From NCBI GenBank assembly GCA_018873245.2, contig JAEMBT020000010.1:1-64000 (forward strand): DNA of 64,000 nucleotides. Reading direction: 5' to 3'. Both the position numbers and the translations under genes were made by a program. This document shows positions 1-10,784 of this stretch, one piece after another. The notes beneath the pieces were generated by a model. It ran no database searches, had not been told where the DNA came from, and saw only the letters and a list, made by a program, of their open reading frames with translations. The stretch's first letter is position 1. Each line of letters starts with the position of its first letter. The stretch is from Archegozetes longisetosus. Taxonomy: Eukaryota; Arthropoda; Arachnida; Sarcoptiformes; Trhypochthoniidae.

Positions 1-1
1 C

Positions 2-241
2 AAATGAATATCTTTTTCCTAAGGAAATTCTAACAGTAAACTTATCTAATTTGATATACCAACACTTTCTATCAACGCCAAAAACTTTCCTGAACGAACC
101 ATCAATGTCATTACTTTAATTGACGACTTTATCGATAAATACTTTGTGGGACATATAAAATTCGGTAGATTCCTTAACGGTGTAATCGACGAAAACAAAT
201 TGAGAGCCAATCAAAATAGGCGCTACATCAGTCAACTTTGA
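2..241 (+). pseudogene. C-terminal end of an unrecognised gene, cut by the window edge
   Basis: A plus-strand reading frame is open from about position 50 to a TGA at 239-241. Its protein is acidic and hydrophobic, with a run LIDDFIDKYFVGHIKFGRF. Another frame is open over the first 60 bases, which suggests a frameshift near 55. The end overlaps the 3' end of the convergent minus-strand ORF by about 14 bases, a compact arrangement typical of large DNA viruses. I do not recognise the protein; the start lies outside the window. Confidence 0.35.
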
Positions 242-626
242 ATGCGTAATCTTTTTTTTGGTACGCAATTGTCATTTCTTTAGTATTTATGTAGGTATCA
301 CTATCGTTTAAAATATCTGCTGTTACTAAACCGTTTATTTCTTTTTCTAAAGATTGAAATTTTACTCTGTAATATGATTGTTTCCCGCAACCTTGTTGAG
401 CTGGTTCAATTATGTCTCTTTCATTAAGATATTGAGAACGAATATATTCCGGAATTGATTGGTTGGTTTCACAAAACACAATTACTTTTTCATAACTCCA
501 TTCGTGTTGTGGCATAAAAGGTACTAAAGCACAATATAGCGTTTTAAATCCTTTGGTTCCTGATAATTCGTTTTCTTCTTGCCGAATAAATTCTTCAGGA
601 ATAAAGTTGGCTTCACAATTGGCCAT
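228..626 (-). CDS. hypothetical protein, 132 aa, virus-like region
   Basis: This is an uninterrupted ORF with a clear ATG, MANCEANFIPEEF. It has no signal peptide or membrane segment and contains scattered cysteines but no metal motif that I can name. Its start is only 8 bases from the start of the plus-strand ORF at 635, so the two genes are divergent with essentially no promoter space, and its end overlaps the convergent gene before it. That packing argues for a viral rather than an insect origin. Function unknown. Confidence 0.5.
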   Translation of the reverse strand: MANCEANFIPEEFIRQEENELSGTKGFKTLYCALVPFMPQHEWSYEKVIVFCETNQSIPEYIRSQYLNERDIIEPAQQGCGKQSYYRVKFQSLEKEINGLVTADILNDSDTYINTKEMTIAYQKKDYAFKVD

Positions 627-634
627 TATCTACA

Positions 635-1075
635 ATGGAAGACAAAGGACTCCTGAACGACGAGCAAGAAAAATTGCCAATAGTCAGTAGGATCTGTGAA
701 CATAGAGTTATATTATGTAAAAATTATGATGTCGACAGCCTCGAATCATTATTTTATGATAAGCATTTGTCGTTAATGAAAACTTATAAAATCTTTCCTT
801 TTATGCAAACGAGATCTGACGTTCTTCAAGACTGTAAAAGCGTTTTAGATATTGTATGGATTTTGACTATCAATCGCGACGATTCTGAAAGCCTAAATAT
901 AAGAGTAAATTCAAAACTTAAAATAAATACTGCAGATGTAAAAACTTGGTTTGAAAGAGAAATCTCAGATCCTTTGTTGCACATAATTAAAAACGTATAT
1001 AAATTGAATTGTTTAAAGATTCAATCAATAACTTTTAAAATTAACTTTGAAGATTTATGTTATGAAATTGTGTAA
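635..1075 (+). CDS. hypothetical protein, 146 aa, virus-like region
   Basis: This intact ORF begins MEDKGLLNDEQEK and ends at TAA. It is charged, has no predicted membrane segment, and its C-terminal half is Lys/Ile-rich. It is divergent from the 132-aa gene at 228-626 with an 8-base gap. The following 380 bases carry a broken reading frame that also starts with ATGGACGAAAG and may be a degraded relative, but similarity by eye is weak. I do not recognise a family. Confidence 0.5.
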   Translation: MEDKGLLNDEQEKLPIVSRICEHRVILCKNYDVDSLESLFYDKHLSLMKTYKIFPFMQTRSDVLQDCKSVLDIVWILTINRDDSESLNIRVNSKLKINTADVKTWFEREISDPLLHIIKNVYKLNCLKIQSITFKINFEDLCYEIV

Positions 1076-1080
1076 CTTAT

Positions 1081-1460
1081 ATGGACGAAAGAAGTCACCT
1101 TTTTATGAATGACGATCTGTTTTCAACGTCGAAAAATCATATCAAAGTTATCAAATAGAGTGACGTGATTGTAGGTCCTATTGGATCTAGACTGCAATAT
1201 CGATAATTATATAAGAGACGAAGATAATTTTTCTACTAGAGACTGTAAGCTGTATTATATGGCTATCTGAGTACTAACATATAACACAGATTTCGAAACA
1301 ACGTTAATTTCGTGGGAGCTTACAATACGTAAGGACCTTCATTCGATAAAATCTAAAGTTAAATTGAAACTAGACAGTATAATCGTTAACGATAAAGTAG
1401 TTGTCACACGGTATTGTTGTTTCAAAGGAATAACTATAATATTCCCAAAAATCTAATACT
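1081..1460 (+). pseudogene. degraded ORF, possibly a relative of the 635-1075 gene
   Basis: An ATG at 1081 opens a short frame (MDERSHLFMNDDLF) that stops after about 25 codons. A second frame between about 1170 and 1456 is largely open with one stop. Both frames are Asp/Lys/Ile-rich, like the gene before it. Nothing here looks functional. The call is made only because coding-like composition continues through the interval. Confidence 0.25.
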
Positions 1461-1509
1461 CTTTTAGTGGTTCGAGGCGACATGACTACGTCGACATCAA
1501 TGAAAACTC

Positions 1510-3730
1510 GTTAAGTCTGCCCTGTCTGGGAAATTTTTGGTGCATTTATTTATCAAATTCTTTGAAGAAGAAAATTACAGCGACCTTTTTAAAACATTAA
1601 ACATATTGAATCAGTCTGATGGGCATTACATCAACGTATCCCAGGCATTAATTTTGAAAATGTCGACTCTGAATACTGGAAAAAAAACTAAAGCAAATAA
1701 AAGAGACTTCGCTGGGTGAACTTGTTTCCAATGTCTATTAAACTGAATTTGGTGAAATGTTTCAAAAAGAAGACGTTTCAATTGATTACGTATACGGAGT
1801 TTTGCTGGATTTCTCTAAAGAATCAAACAATTTTCAAAAGTTACACCATTTGCTTTTACGATGCGACCGTGATGCAACTCGTTACATTGTCAACAAGATT
1901 ACTGGTAAAGATAAGCTTCATTACGTGAATCTTAATGATTTCTTGAAAAAAGCTATATATCAAGTTATAGCGACGAACGAAAGTTTACCAGTTTTATAGT
2001 GAAACAGTTCGCGACGACGACTATGAAAATGATAAACACAGAGAAAAACAACTGAAACAATACATCATGCAACAGATATCGACAACATATGCTAAATGCA
2101 ATAACTATGAAACTATACTTTTCATATTGAAAACAAATGGTATCTTCCGTGGTTTACAAAAATTAACGAGCGAATGTTTAATCCAAGTTGGAACTCCGTT
2201 TAGAATAGCTGAATTTGAGTTAACAATAAAACAAGTGATACGTCATTTTTTAAGGAATCTGTATCTTTTGCTCAGATATATTTTGGACAACAAGGGCAAT
2301 TGTATTTTGATCGAAAAACAGGCCTTCGACTATTTAATGATAAATGCATTGACATAACCTCGAAATTAGATAAAACCACAATAGACGACGTGATTAAACA
2401 TTTGAGTAAAGCAAATGATCTGTAGAACTGTATTATTGAATGTATCTTTGATAAAACGTCTGGTAGTAAAAGGAAAACACTAAAAAAATGACAGTAGCGA
2501 AGCTAATGAAGAAATTACCAACAAATATAAATTTTATTTGGTCGATCTAATTTTGTACAATTCTGAAGAATTTGTTTCTGAAGATTTGTCAAAACGAATT
2601 TCAGTTTTATTTGAAAATATTGTAACCGAAGAAGTAGAAGAATTCAAAATTGTTAACTATATGAATAAAAGTGAATATGATTCATATGAAAAGGTAAATG
2701 AACTAATTGAAAATTATAAACAACTTATTGAATCTACAATACCAATTAAAGGATTTATGTTTAAACCGACGAATAAACCTTATCCATTGGGCTACAAACA
2801 CCCCGTTAGGAAATATACAAGATACACACAATTAAAAAATAACTTCTCTCCAGAAGACTGTGCGAATTTATTATTGATGGGAGCGATTGAAAAGAACGAA
2901 CATAAATATTCTGCTGCTTTATTAGGCGCATTTGAGAAGGGTTACGAAAAATTTATTGGTCTCAGTGTCATAAAATATTCTCTTTCTAATATAAATTATA
3001 AAAATATAACTGCAGACGAACAACCTGATAATTATTTATTACCTAGAGATATTGTAAAGTCTGGATCTTTGATAGGAGCGTGTACGAAATCAAATTTTAA
3101 AATATAAGCACTTTATTGAACATAACCACAATACAAATTACATAAGATTTCACAGGATTTTAACACTGGAAGAAGGAGCGAAAAATTTAAGAAAAACATT
3201 TTATAGGAACAATAGGCGGGTTAAATTAGAAAATGTTTTACAATGATAGGCTAAACCTTTTAAGGTCAATAGCACATTTAGCTAGGATTGGGAGATTGTA
3301 TAACTAGGACATACTAAGGCAGGTTTTAAGAGTTGAGATATGCTTATTCTCAGCTGTCTTCATAACTTGTACAGTTGAGACAAGCATGTGAAGATTTCTT
3401 TTGTACAAACAAAAAGTAATCTTTAAATCGGTAATAAATGTTGACATATACGGTGAGTTATGAAAATTGGTTTAGCAATATAGGTTATTACAAAAGTATT
3501 TTGGTATAGGTCTAATTAAGAAACTTAGACGTTATTACAATATAACTGAAAACAAAGTTGTATGGTTCAAACCTAAATTTATTTGTCGACTACTATTTAC
3601 TTCCATAGAAATTAATTCTAAAAATTCTCTTGTATTTAAAAATGCTAAACTTGACGAAATCAATACAATTGACGGTAAGATTGAAGAACATGTAGACAAC
3701 TTTGTTGTTATTAAAGACAAATGTTTGTAA
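1510..3730 (+). pseudogene. long decayed virus-like gene split by a solo LTR
   Basis: A chain of plus-strand frames (1537-1719, 1757-1999, 2067-2357, a different frame over about 2250-2420, and 2538-3052) reads as one or two genes broken by small indels and stops. The best-preserved part (2538-3052, about 170 codons) includes PIKGFMFKPTNKPYPLGYK. An LTR at 3053-3539 interrupts it, and coding-like sequence resumes at 3544 (ITENKVVWFKPKFICRLL) to a TAA at 3728-3730. The ATAT duplication around the LTR shows the gene was there before the LTR. I do not recognise the family. Confidence 0.45.
3053..3539 (-). mobile_element. solo LTR of the env-bearing Ty3 element
   Basis: This 487-bp segment starts TGTAAAGTCTGG and ends CGTTATTACA on the plus strand. 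It is nearly identical to the two LTRs at 47353-47832 and 60314-60800. It is flanked by a perfect 4-bp duplication, ATAT at 3049-3052 and 3540-3543. No internal retroelement sequence adjoins it, so it is a solo LTR left by LTR-LTR recombination. The strand is given by comparison with the full element, whose genes run on the minus strand. Confidence 0.95.
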
Positions 3731-4142
3731 TGAGATAAATATTAATAAAGAAAAACTTATATGAATTCATATTGTAGTATTAATTTCACTCAAGTTCTCT
3801 AAATTCTCTTATCGACGACATGTCGCCTGACTCCATATAGTGTGCCCTGCAAAAGTTTGTACGTAGCTGTGCGCTCAGTTCCAGTGGATTTTGCAAAAGT
3901 TGTTAAACGACTAACATAATTGACAGTCGGTCTTGATCCTTGCATAGATGTGTCTGTCTATTACTATGCATTCGCAAATGATATCGATACTCTCTAGATC
4001 AGGAAGATTTTTTAAGATCAGAATGTTTCAAACTCGAAAAAATATTTCCAGGCATTATAATTTGCTTCAAAACTTATAGACTAAATGAAAAGGCGAAGGG
4101 AAAATAAAATTGGATACAATAATTCCCATTATTATACCTTGT
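3731..4142. other. non-coding stretch, nothing recognised
   Basis: There is no ORF of useful length and no recognisable RNA. A phrase near 3875 (CAGTTCCAGTG then ATTTTGCAAAAGT) recurs at about 7040, so part of this stretch belongs to a dispersed repeat. Confidence 0.4.
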
Positions 4143-4480
4143 ATATCATATATATTATTCAATGTACAGTATATCTCTTCACACCGCGTCAGTCCTCTGC
4201 TAAGGTAGAACTCATTCTACCTTCTCCTTCTATGGACAAGGAGTGAAAGAGTCGCGTGCGAAGCTATACATACTTATATAGGCAGTTTGACGATATTAAC
4301 GTGACGACGATAATTTGGTAATAGAACGATTCTCTGCTTTGTGGTTGGTTCTACAAAAGTCGAAAATAGAGATAGATTAATATTATCGTTATCCTCTGTA
4401 CGTTAATATCGTTAACCTGTGTACGTTAATATCGTTTAGCGAACTGCACGTTAACCCGTGTACGTCAATATACTCCAATT
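4143..4480. repeat. palindromic promoter-hairpin cassette, copy A (left arm plus core only)
   Basis: The left arm carries the 75-base self-complementary block (from CTCTTCACACCGCG at 4175 to GGAGTGAAAGAG), then CTTATATAGG (TATATAAG on the minus strand), then ACGATATTAACGT, an ATTGG box and repeated TACGTTAATATCG words. The mirror-image right arm seen in complete copies is missing; the sequence fades into AT-rich DNA after about 4480. Confidence 0.75.
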
Positions 4481-4784
4481 GCTCATTCTAATATATAACA
4501 GATATATTTAATACATAATTAATATCTTAAATTGAGTTATAGAAACGACCTCATTTGAACTTATTTATGGTCCAATGGATCTTGCAAATTTTTTACATAG
4601 ATTCAAAAGAAAAATTATTTGGAAAGTCTGAAATACGTTTCTTCCTTCACCTGCACTAAAACCCACAAGGTTATAAACTAAAAAAAATTATTCGATTTAT
4701 TTTCTTTTTCAAAGCTACTGGACTACTTAAAGAAAAGATTGGGTTTAAAATACTGGCTTCTTTTATCCCCATTTATATGATATA

Positions 4785-6793
4785 CAGTACTGGACAAATC
4801 TAACTCCGTCTACGTTTCCATGAATATCTCGAGAACCACAATTCCGATTCCAATTCTGTTTTCACTATTTTGTAGCAGAAATGTGTACGATTCTAACGAT
4901 ATGCTACTTTCTAATTTCGGTTAAGATTTTATATTAAAATTTTTAATCCAAAGTTAAACAACTTTTCCGTAAAAAACTATATGAGCTAGCTAAATTTTGT
5001 AAAATGGAATTAATTCATAAAATTGTGTTTTTAAAAATGAGCTATACTGTATTTAATTTATAGATATAGTTTATTCACTATTATGTCGAAAACCTATTAA
5101 AAAGTTTAAAATAGCATTTAAATGATAGATTTTACGAATCTGATGTAAAAATTTATATATTAAATACAATTTAATTAATCTAGATAAAAATTATTTGACG
5201 TTATTAGACGTTATTTGTGGGGCGCATTGTGTATGTTTACAAATCAAATACAATTGTTTTGTTTTCATTCCAAACAATTTGTGATTGAAATGCCTTTCTC
5301 TGTCGCCGAACGGGAACTAAAGTTCCGACAATTTATTAAATTGAGAGCAAAAGGTACGAAGAGAAGTATAATTCTTCGATCAGTTGGTAAGTATTTTATA
5401 AATTATAATTAAATCGTTATTAATTTTGTTGTATATAAAAATTTAAGGGATCTCTGATAAGACATTCAATGAATGGGCTCTGATTAACGACAACGAAGAG
5501 CTCTTTATAACTGCTCCACGATTTGGTGGACGAAATAAGGTGACCACCGATGAAGACGACGCGGCTCTAAGAGATGTCGCGTTGGCCAACAATTGGGTTC
5601 AATTAAGTGAATTGAGACAAATGCCCCAAATCGCCGGCAACGAGAACATCGAGTCAGAGAGCGATCGGACTTTGAGAAGAATACTCAGACGTCATGGTAT
5701 GCATTCATATGATATAAAACTATTGCACATTATAATAATTTATGTAATTTTAGGTGTGAAACATTGTGTGGCTGCAATTAAGGAGCGTTTCTTGCAACAC
5801 CATCGAGAGAGACGTTTGGGATATGCGTTGGACTACAGGTCATGGACTCTAATTGGTCGCGAGTCATATTTATCGATGAGTTCAAGATCTGCACAGCTGA
5901 TGGCGGCAGGATTTGGGTGTGGCGTCGATCTAACGAACGCTACAATGAGAACAATATTGCGTTCAGACAAGCCACACATCGATTTAGTGTTTCATTCATT
6001 ACAAGGTAATATAAACTTTGAATATTTATTTTCAAATTTCATAACTATTATTTATTTTAGTTTCAGTTTTCACGGAATGGGTCCAATCCATCGGATCGAT
6101 CGACTCATAAAGGAGTCCTACGCGGAGTTTTTGGAGACAAAAATACTCCCGGAAATCGCGACTCATTTCGATGATGGAAATGTGCAACTGCTTCACGACA
6201 ACCACCCAGTGCACAATTCTAATTTAGTGCGGAAGTGGATCACTGAGAACGTTGGAGATGTTCAGGATATCGTTCTCCCACACCCAAGGTTTTAGTTATT
6301 ATAAAATTTATATAATATTTACTAATTATTTTATTTTATCTTGGTAGTTTGAGTCCTGATCTCAACCCCTGTGAGAACTTCGGAGGAATGATTAAGAGTT
6401 TCGTTCGGAATGAGCGGCCGGTGATCAACTCCCAGGACGAACTCTGGGCTACCGTTCAAACGCCCCACACGCGATTGAGTGAAGATCGCCAATTCTTCAT
6501 CAAATTATGTAATTCGATGCCTAACAGGTTGACTGAGGTTGTACTGGCTGAAGGCGGTCACACACACTATTAATTTGTGATTTAACTAAATATTACTTTG
6601 AATTAATAAATTTTTAATGAATTTTACATTTTATTGATTTATTTTATTATTATATGGAATAATTTGGCAAGTAGCATACCGTTAGAATCGTACACATTTC
6701 TGCTACAAAATAGTGAAAACAGAATTGGAATCGGAATTGTGGTTCTCGAAAGATTCATGGAAACGTAGACGGAGTTAGATTTGTCCAGTACTG
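4785..6793 (+). mobile_element. Tc1/mariner-type transposon, 2.0 kb, nearly complete
   Basis: Terminal inverted repeats of about 123 bp (4785-4907 and 6671-6793) begin CAGTACTGGACAAATC and differ at only two or three positions. The target duplication is TA on both sides (4783-4784, 6794-6795); the right flank is a TA run. The single gene inside is described separately. The near-identity of the repeats indicates a fairly recent insertion, although the transposase has a frameshift. Confidence 0.93.
5290..6573 (+). pseudogene. mariner/Tc1 transposase with four introns and one frameshift
   Basis: The protein starts MPFSVAERELKFRQF with a helix-turn-helix-like N-terminus. It contains the first catalytic Asp in VIFIDEFK (about 5862-5885), the second in LLHDNHPVHNS (about 6190) and the third acidic residue in SPDLNPCENF (about 6350). 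Four GT-AG introns fit the frame: 5387-5447, 5697-5753, 6006-6060 and 6289-6347 (61, 57, 55 and 59 bp). Most Tc1/mariner genes are intronless, so this is unusual. A one-base shift near 5845 moves the reading frame just before the first catalytic Asp, so the copy as written is not functional. It ends TAA at 6571-6573. Confidence 0.88.
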
Positions 6794-7070
6794 TATATAT
6801 ATATATATATATATATATTAAATGTATATATTACTATTATATATACAATAAACACTATGTATGCATATATAATTCCTTTCGATTTGTTTTGAAGCTTAAA
6901 TTTTGCTCAAAGATAGATAGATTCAAAAATAAAATTGGTTACTCAAGAATGAAAATAAATCTTGTAGAATACATAAAGAGACGGATGGGTTCATGTTAAG
7001 ATTGGTTTCTATGAAGCCTATCATTATGTATTATACGATCAGTTCCAGTGTATTTTGCAAAAGTACAAGG
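6794..7070. other. TA microsatellite and repeat debris
   Basis: A (TA)n run follows the mariner right end at about 6794-6820. The rest has a partial match to the dispersed 290-bp repeat (GATAGATTCAAAAATAAAATTGG) seen again near 31.9 and 40-42 kb. No gene is visible. Confidence 0.5.
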
Positions 7071-7077
7071 TATATAT

Positions 7078-7655
7078 CATATATAAAATATATTATATAT
7101 TATTCAATGTACAGTATATCTCTTCACTCCGCGTCAGCCTTCTGCTAAGGTAGAACTCCTTCTACTTTCTCCTTCTATGGACAAGGAGTGAAAGAGTCGC
7201 GTGCGAAGCTATATCTACTTATATAGGCAGTTTGACGATATTAACGTTAAGAGGATAATTTGATAATAGAACGATTCTCTGCTTTGTGATTGGTTCTACA
7301 AAAGTCGTTAATATCGTAATAAAATGAGTCTCTCGTTTGTAAATGGTTCGACTTGTATAGAGAAATAGAGACGGATCGATTCAATCGTTAATATGCACGT
7401 CGTAACGATTCAATCGTTAATTTTGTTAATACCGTTAACCAATCACAAAGTAGAGAATCGTTGTATTACAAAATTATCGTTATAACGTTAATATCGTCAA
7501 ATTGCCTATATATGTAGGCATAGCTTCGCACGCGACTCTCACTCCTTGTCCATAGAAGGAGAAGGTAGAAGGAGTTCTACCTTAGCAGACGACTGACGCG
7601 GAGTGAAGAGATATACTGTACATTGAATAATATATAATATATTTTATATAATACA
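7078..7655. repeat. palindromic promoter-hairpin cassette, copy B (complete)
   Basis: Both arms are present as an inverted repeat: left about 7085-7260, right about 7480-7650. Each arm, read outward, contains ACGTTAATATCGT or a close variant, then TATATAAG or TATATATG, then the 75-base block running from TCACTCC to GGAGTGAAGAG. The core contains AACCAATCACAAAG, a CCAAT-like box. Outer edges are AT runs (TATTCAATGTACAGTATA). Confidence 0.85.
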
Positions 7656-7888
7656 TGACTGGGATCGTAGAGACAAATTTCAAATCTACTGCCTACTTTG
7701 CTGAACGATTTGTTAACTTAAATGAAAATTTGCATAAAATTCAAATGTAGTGTGACATGCTATAAATCATAAGACATTCATGTAATCCTTCAATCCCCTA
7801 AAGAATGCTTGTATATAAGAGAATTCTCATGTATATATAAGACGAGAAAAAGAATACCGTTAAATCGAGAGAGTAAAAATAACTCACT
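7656..7888. promoter_or_regulatory. leader region of a short zinc-type gene
   Basis: Directly after cassette copy B comes 230 bases without a gene. Two TATATAAG boxes (about 7811 and 7832) lie 78 and 57 bases before the ATG at 7889. They are the only plausible core promoters seen here. Confidence 0.4.
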
Positions 7889-8050
7889 ATGACACTAGTT
7901 TACTGCGTGAAATGTAAGAAAAAAACTGCTTCAAAAGATGAAAAAGTCGTAGTGAACAATAAAACGGACAGAAGTAGAATATCTGCTAAATATTCAGTAT
8001 ACTGTACTAAAAAAGTCAATTTCTCGGGGATCCTAACAAACCGAGAATAA
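7889..8050 (+). CDS. DUF5679-like short zinc protein, 53 aa (degenerate)
   Basis: The ORF begins MTLVYCVKCKKKTASKDEK, matching the start of the short DUF5679 family found in large DNA viruses and Maverick-like elements: a CxxC pair, a Lys-rich linker, then a second CxxC followed by KK. Here the second pair is damaged, reading YSVYCTKK where the family has two cysteines two residues apart. A better-preserved relative lies in the Maverick-like element at 63070. The stop is TAA at 8048-8050. Probably a relic; function in the family is not established. Confidence 0.6.
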   Translation: MTLVYCVKCKKKTASKDEKVVVNNKTDRSRISAKYSVYCTKKVNFSGILTNRE

Positions 8051-8107
8051 AAAAAGGCAAAATTGATAGTAACAAAGAACTTAAGTGGAGAAGACTCAGA
8101 AGAAAAA

Positions 8108-8221
8108 ATGAATGTTGATATTAGTGCTGAAAATTATAGCACAGCAAACGACATTGAAATGAATCTACGTGTTAGATTACGAAAGGCGAAACGCAAATTC
8201 CGACAAAACAGGCTCGAATAA
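8108..8221 (+). CDS. short basic peptide, 37 aa
   Basis: The ORF runs from ATG at 8108 to TAA at 8219-8221. The C-terminal half is strongly basic (RLRKAKRKFRQNR), suggesting nucleic acid binding or a nuclear signal. It could be a real small viral gene or the start of a larger gene now interrupted. I do not recognise it. Confidence 0.3.
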   Translation: MNVDISAENYSTANDIEMNLRVRLRKAKRKFRQNRLE

Positions 8222-8271
8222 AAAAGAAAAGAACTCACTACTGTTTCAATACCTTTTCAAAAACCATATAT

Positions 8272-8943
8272 TTCAATGGTTCTGAGAGATGGTATATTGA
8301 AAATTTAGATTTGTTGCCAGAAAATTTGTGCAAATCATACAGTCTGAAGAGGAATGAAGGAAAAAATACAATGACAAGTCGTGTATAAAAATTTGCAAAC
8401 CCTTCTGAAAACGACGATCTACTATATTTAGAAGTTATTTTTCATGATTTAGTATTTTCCGATTCACTTGACTCATTGGTCGTTGTTTATGGAATTGGAT
8501 TAATAGAGGGAAAACCGTGTTCTAGAGCAGTTTATGAAATATCTAGATTTTTATTCTTAGATCTTGGAACTTTTTCTGACAAGCTAAAGTACTTTGATTT
8601 TATTGACCACGACGACATGTTAGATAAAAATGCATTTACAGTTTTACATTATCCTTATTTTCGTTATTTACAAGTAGGTCTTATTTACAAATCTCAAGAT
8701 TCTATTGTCAATTCAAATGCTAATTCAATCTTTTGAATAGCCGCATGATTAATAATAAAAACTACTATAGACGCTTCGAAACCTGTCTGCTATATTTCAT
8801 GTTCTGATCGAGATGGAATAAATAGAATGACACTCTACGAGTCTGGCGATGGTCTGGCAGGCTATGACTTTCAACCTGCTAAATGTGAATCCTGCGAACC
8901 TGATCAATCCTGTTCTATAATAACCGGGTATCTCAGGAAATAG
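8272..8943 (+). pseudogene. cysteine-rich protein gene in one frame with four nonsense codons
   Basis: A single frame continues from FNGSERWYIENL at 8272 to TAG at 8941-8943. It is broken by an in-frame stop near 8385, one after NSIF at about 8734, and another shortly after. The middle part (8476-8736) is clean for 86 codons. The C-terminal part is cysteine-rich: the residues around SKPVCYISCSDRDG and then CESCEPDQSC. A single continuing frame with point nonsense mutations means slow decay rather than rearrangement. A secreted or envelope protein would fit the cysteines, but I cannot name it. Confidence 0.5.
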
Positions 8944-9189
8944 AACAGAGTGTGTTCAGGAATCGTACACGGCTAGTCCGTAAAATGGACTGTTACTAGG
9001 CGGAGGCTAAACTCTAAACGTCCAATAGAATAGTGTTAGACTTATTTGTCGTCACGAACAAAAATTCCAATATATTCTTTTATTCACGCTAATTTAGTAT
9101 TGCAAAAGATAATCACTAAAACTATAGTTAATCGAACAAGATGACTTCTAACCATAAGAAAATGATTGAATTTGCTAATGTTATATTAT
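8944..9189. other. no gene seen
   Basis: About 250 bases separate the cysteine-rich pseudogene from the broken end of the Ty3 element. I see no ORF, LTR or inverted repeat here, so the 3' end of the Ty3 element is missing rather than hidden. Confidence 0.4.
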
Positions 9190-9540
9190 ATTACGAATCA
9201 AGAATTGATAATTTATATATAATAACTACTGTTACGCCAGACTTATTTAAAAAATCTTTTTTTAAATCTTCTGCCCAACGGGTGCAATAATCCATGCAAA
9301 CAACAATATTATTGCATTTACTTTCTTCTGTTACTGGGAGTGTCCCGAGCAAATCAATACCAACGTGATAGAAGGGTTTATTTTCTACTGGTATTGGTTG
9401 TAAAGGAGCTTTTACATTATAAGGCAAGGACATTTTTTGTTGACAATCAAGACATTGATTACAATATTTATATACACTTTGAAATAGCCTTGGCCAGCAA
9501 TATCCATTTCTTATTTTTGCGTATGTTTTAGTTATGCCTA
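9190..9540 (-). pseudogene. integrase, N-terminal half (Ty3 copy 1)
   Basis: The zinc-binding HHCC domain is recognisable (GHLGITKTYAKI, then CNQCLDCQQK), followed by the start of the catalytic core with the first Asp in GIDLLGTLP and the sequence VVCMDYCTRWAE. The sequence then loses similarity near 9240 and the third catalytic residue is absent. A one-base shift in an A-run near 9555 separates it from the RNase H ORF. Confidence 0.8.
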
Positions 9541-10782
9541 AGTGACCACTTTTATATCATTGTGAAAGGCAAATAAAATCTCTCGTCTTAAACTTTTAGG
9601 AACAACAATTAAAAGTTTTCCTAACGATCTTCTATAAAGCACATTATCAATTATCTGGTATCTTTTGTTAGACTTATGTTTAGGACCTTTTAATTGGTCA
9701 ATAATTTTACAGCAGTAATTATCTTCTAGTTGAAGTTTTGGTAAATCTATTGTATTAATGCTATTAAGTGGTACTGATTTTTCATTTAATTCGGATTCAT
9801 TAGGAGTGTATCTTGAGATGCAATCTACATTTATATGTTTTTTACCAGATTTGTACAAAATTTGGAAGTCATATTCCATTAATTTTAAAGCCCAACGACT
9901 CAATCTACCTGAAGGATCTTTTAATGACATCAACCGACAAAGAGAACGGTGATCAGTAACTATTGAAAATTTTATCCCTAAAAGATATTGTCTGCATTGC
10001 TTGACACCCCAGTATACTGCTAATGCTTCCTTTTCTGTAATTGAATAATTTAATTCGCTCTTTTTCAAAAGTCTATTATCATACAAAATAGGGTGTTCCT
10101 CATTATTAATTTTTTGTCCTAAAATTATTCCAATAGAAAAATAACATGCATCCGTAAATAATAATGTTTCTCTAGCTTCATCATAATGAGCTAGTACTGG
10201 GCACGTGGTTAAAGTGTGTTTTAATTTTTTGAATGCAACTTCACATTGTTCATTCCATAGGAATTCTTGATTTATTTTTGTTAGATCATTTAAAGGTTTA
10301 GCAATTCGTGAATAATTTATGATAAATTTTCTATAATATCCTGTTGAACCCAAGAATGATTTTATATCTCGAACGCATTTAGGTTTTGGAAATTTTTCAA
10401 TTGCTTTAATTTTATTAATATCCGGATATATTCCTTTACTATTTATTTGAAAGCCTAGAAATTTAATTTCATTCTTAGCGAAATGGCATTTCTTTAGGTT
10501 GAGTTTAAGATTAGCTTCTAATAATCTATCGAAAACTAATTTTAAATGTTCTAAATGTTCTTCAAAGGATTTGGAGTATATAACTAAGTCATCTACATAA
10601 CAAATCGCTATAGACCACCTCAAATTTGATAATACTGTATCCATTAATCGCTGAAACGACGCTACAATATTGCATAATCCAAATGCCATAACATTAAATT
10701 CATATAGGCCTTCTGAACAAATAAAAGCTGTTTTCTCCCTATCATTATCATCCATTTTTATTTGCCAAAATCCACTGGTCAT
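9538..10782 (-). pseudogene. reverse transcriptase (C-terminal) and RNase H (Ty3 copy 1)
   Basis: The 414-codon frame starts at MTSGFWQIKMDD, just after the catalytic Asp of RT motif A, and contains the YVDD box (CYVDDLVIYSKS). The connection domain follows (FLGSTGYYRKFI), then RNase H with LLFTDACYFSIG and VTDHRSLCRL. The frame is otherwise intact. A one-base shift at about 10800 separates it from the N-terminal part of RT. Confidence 0.88.
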
Positions 10783-10784
10783 AT

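Noticed and set aside
4175-4250. tRNA or Pol III gene in the cassette hairpin
   Set aside because: Stems do not form a cloverleaf, no A/B box is visible, and no T-run terminator follows.
6781-6999. 72-codon ORF
   Set aside because: It starts inside the (TA)n run after the mariner and has Tyr/Ile low-complexity composition.
8476-8943. Identification as a per os infectivity factor
   Set aside because: Cysteine-rich C-terminus and viral context made this tempting, but I could match no diagnostic motif.
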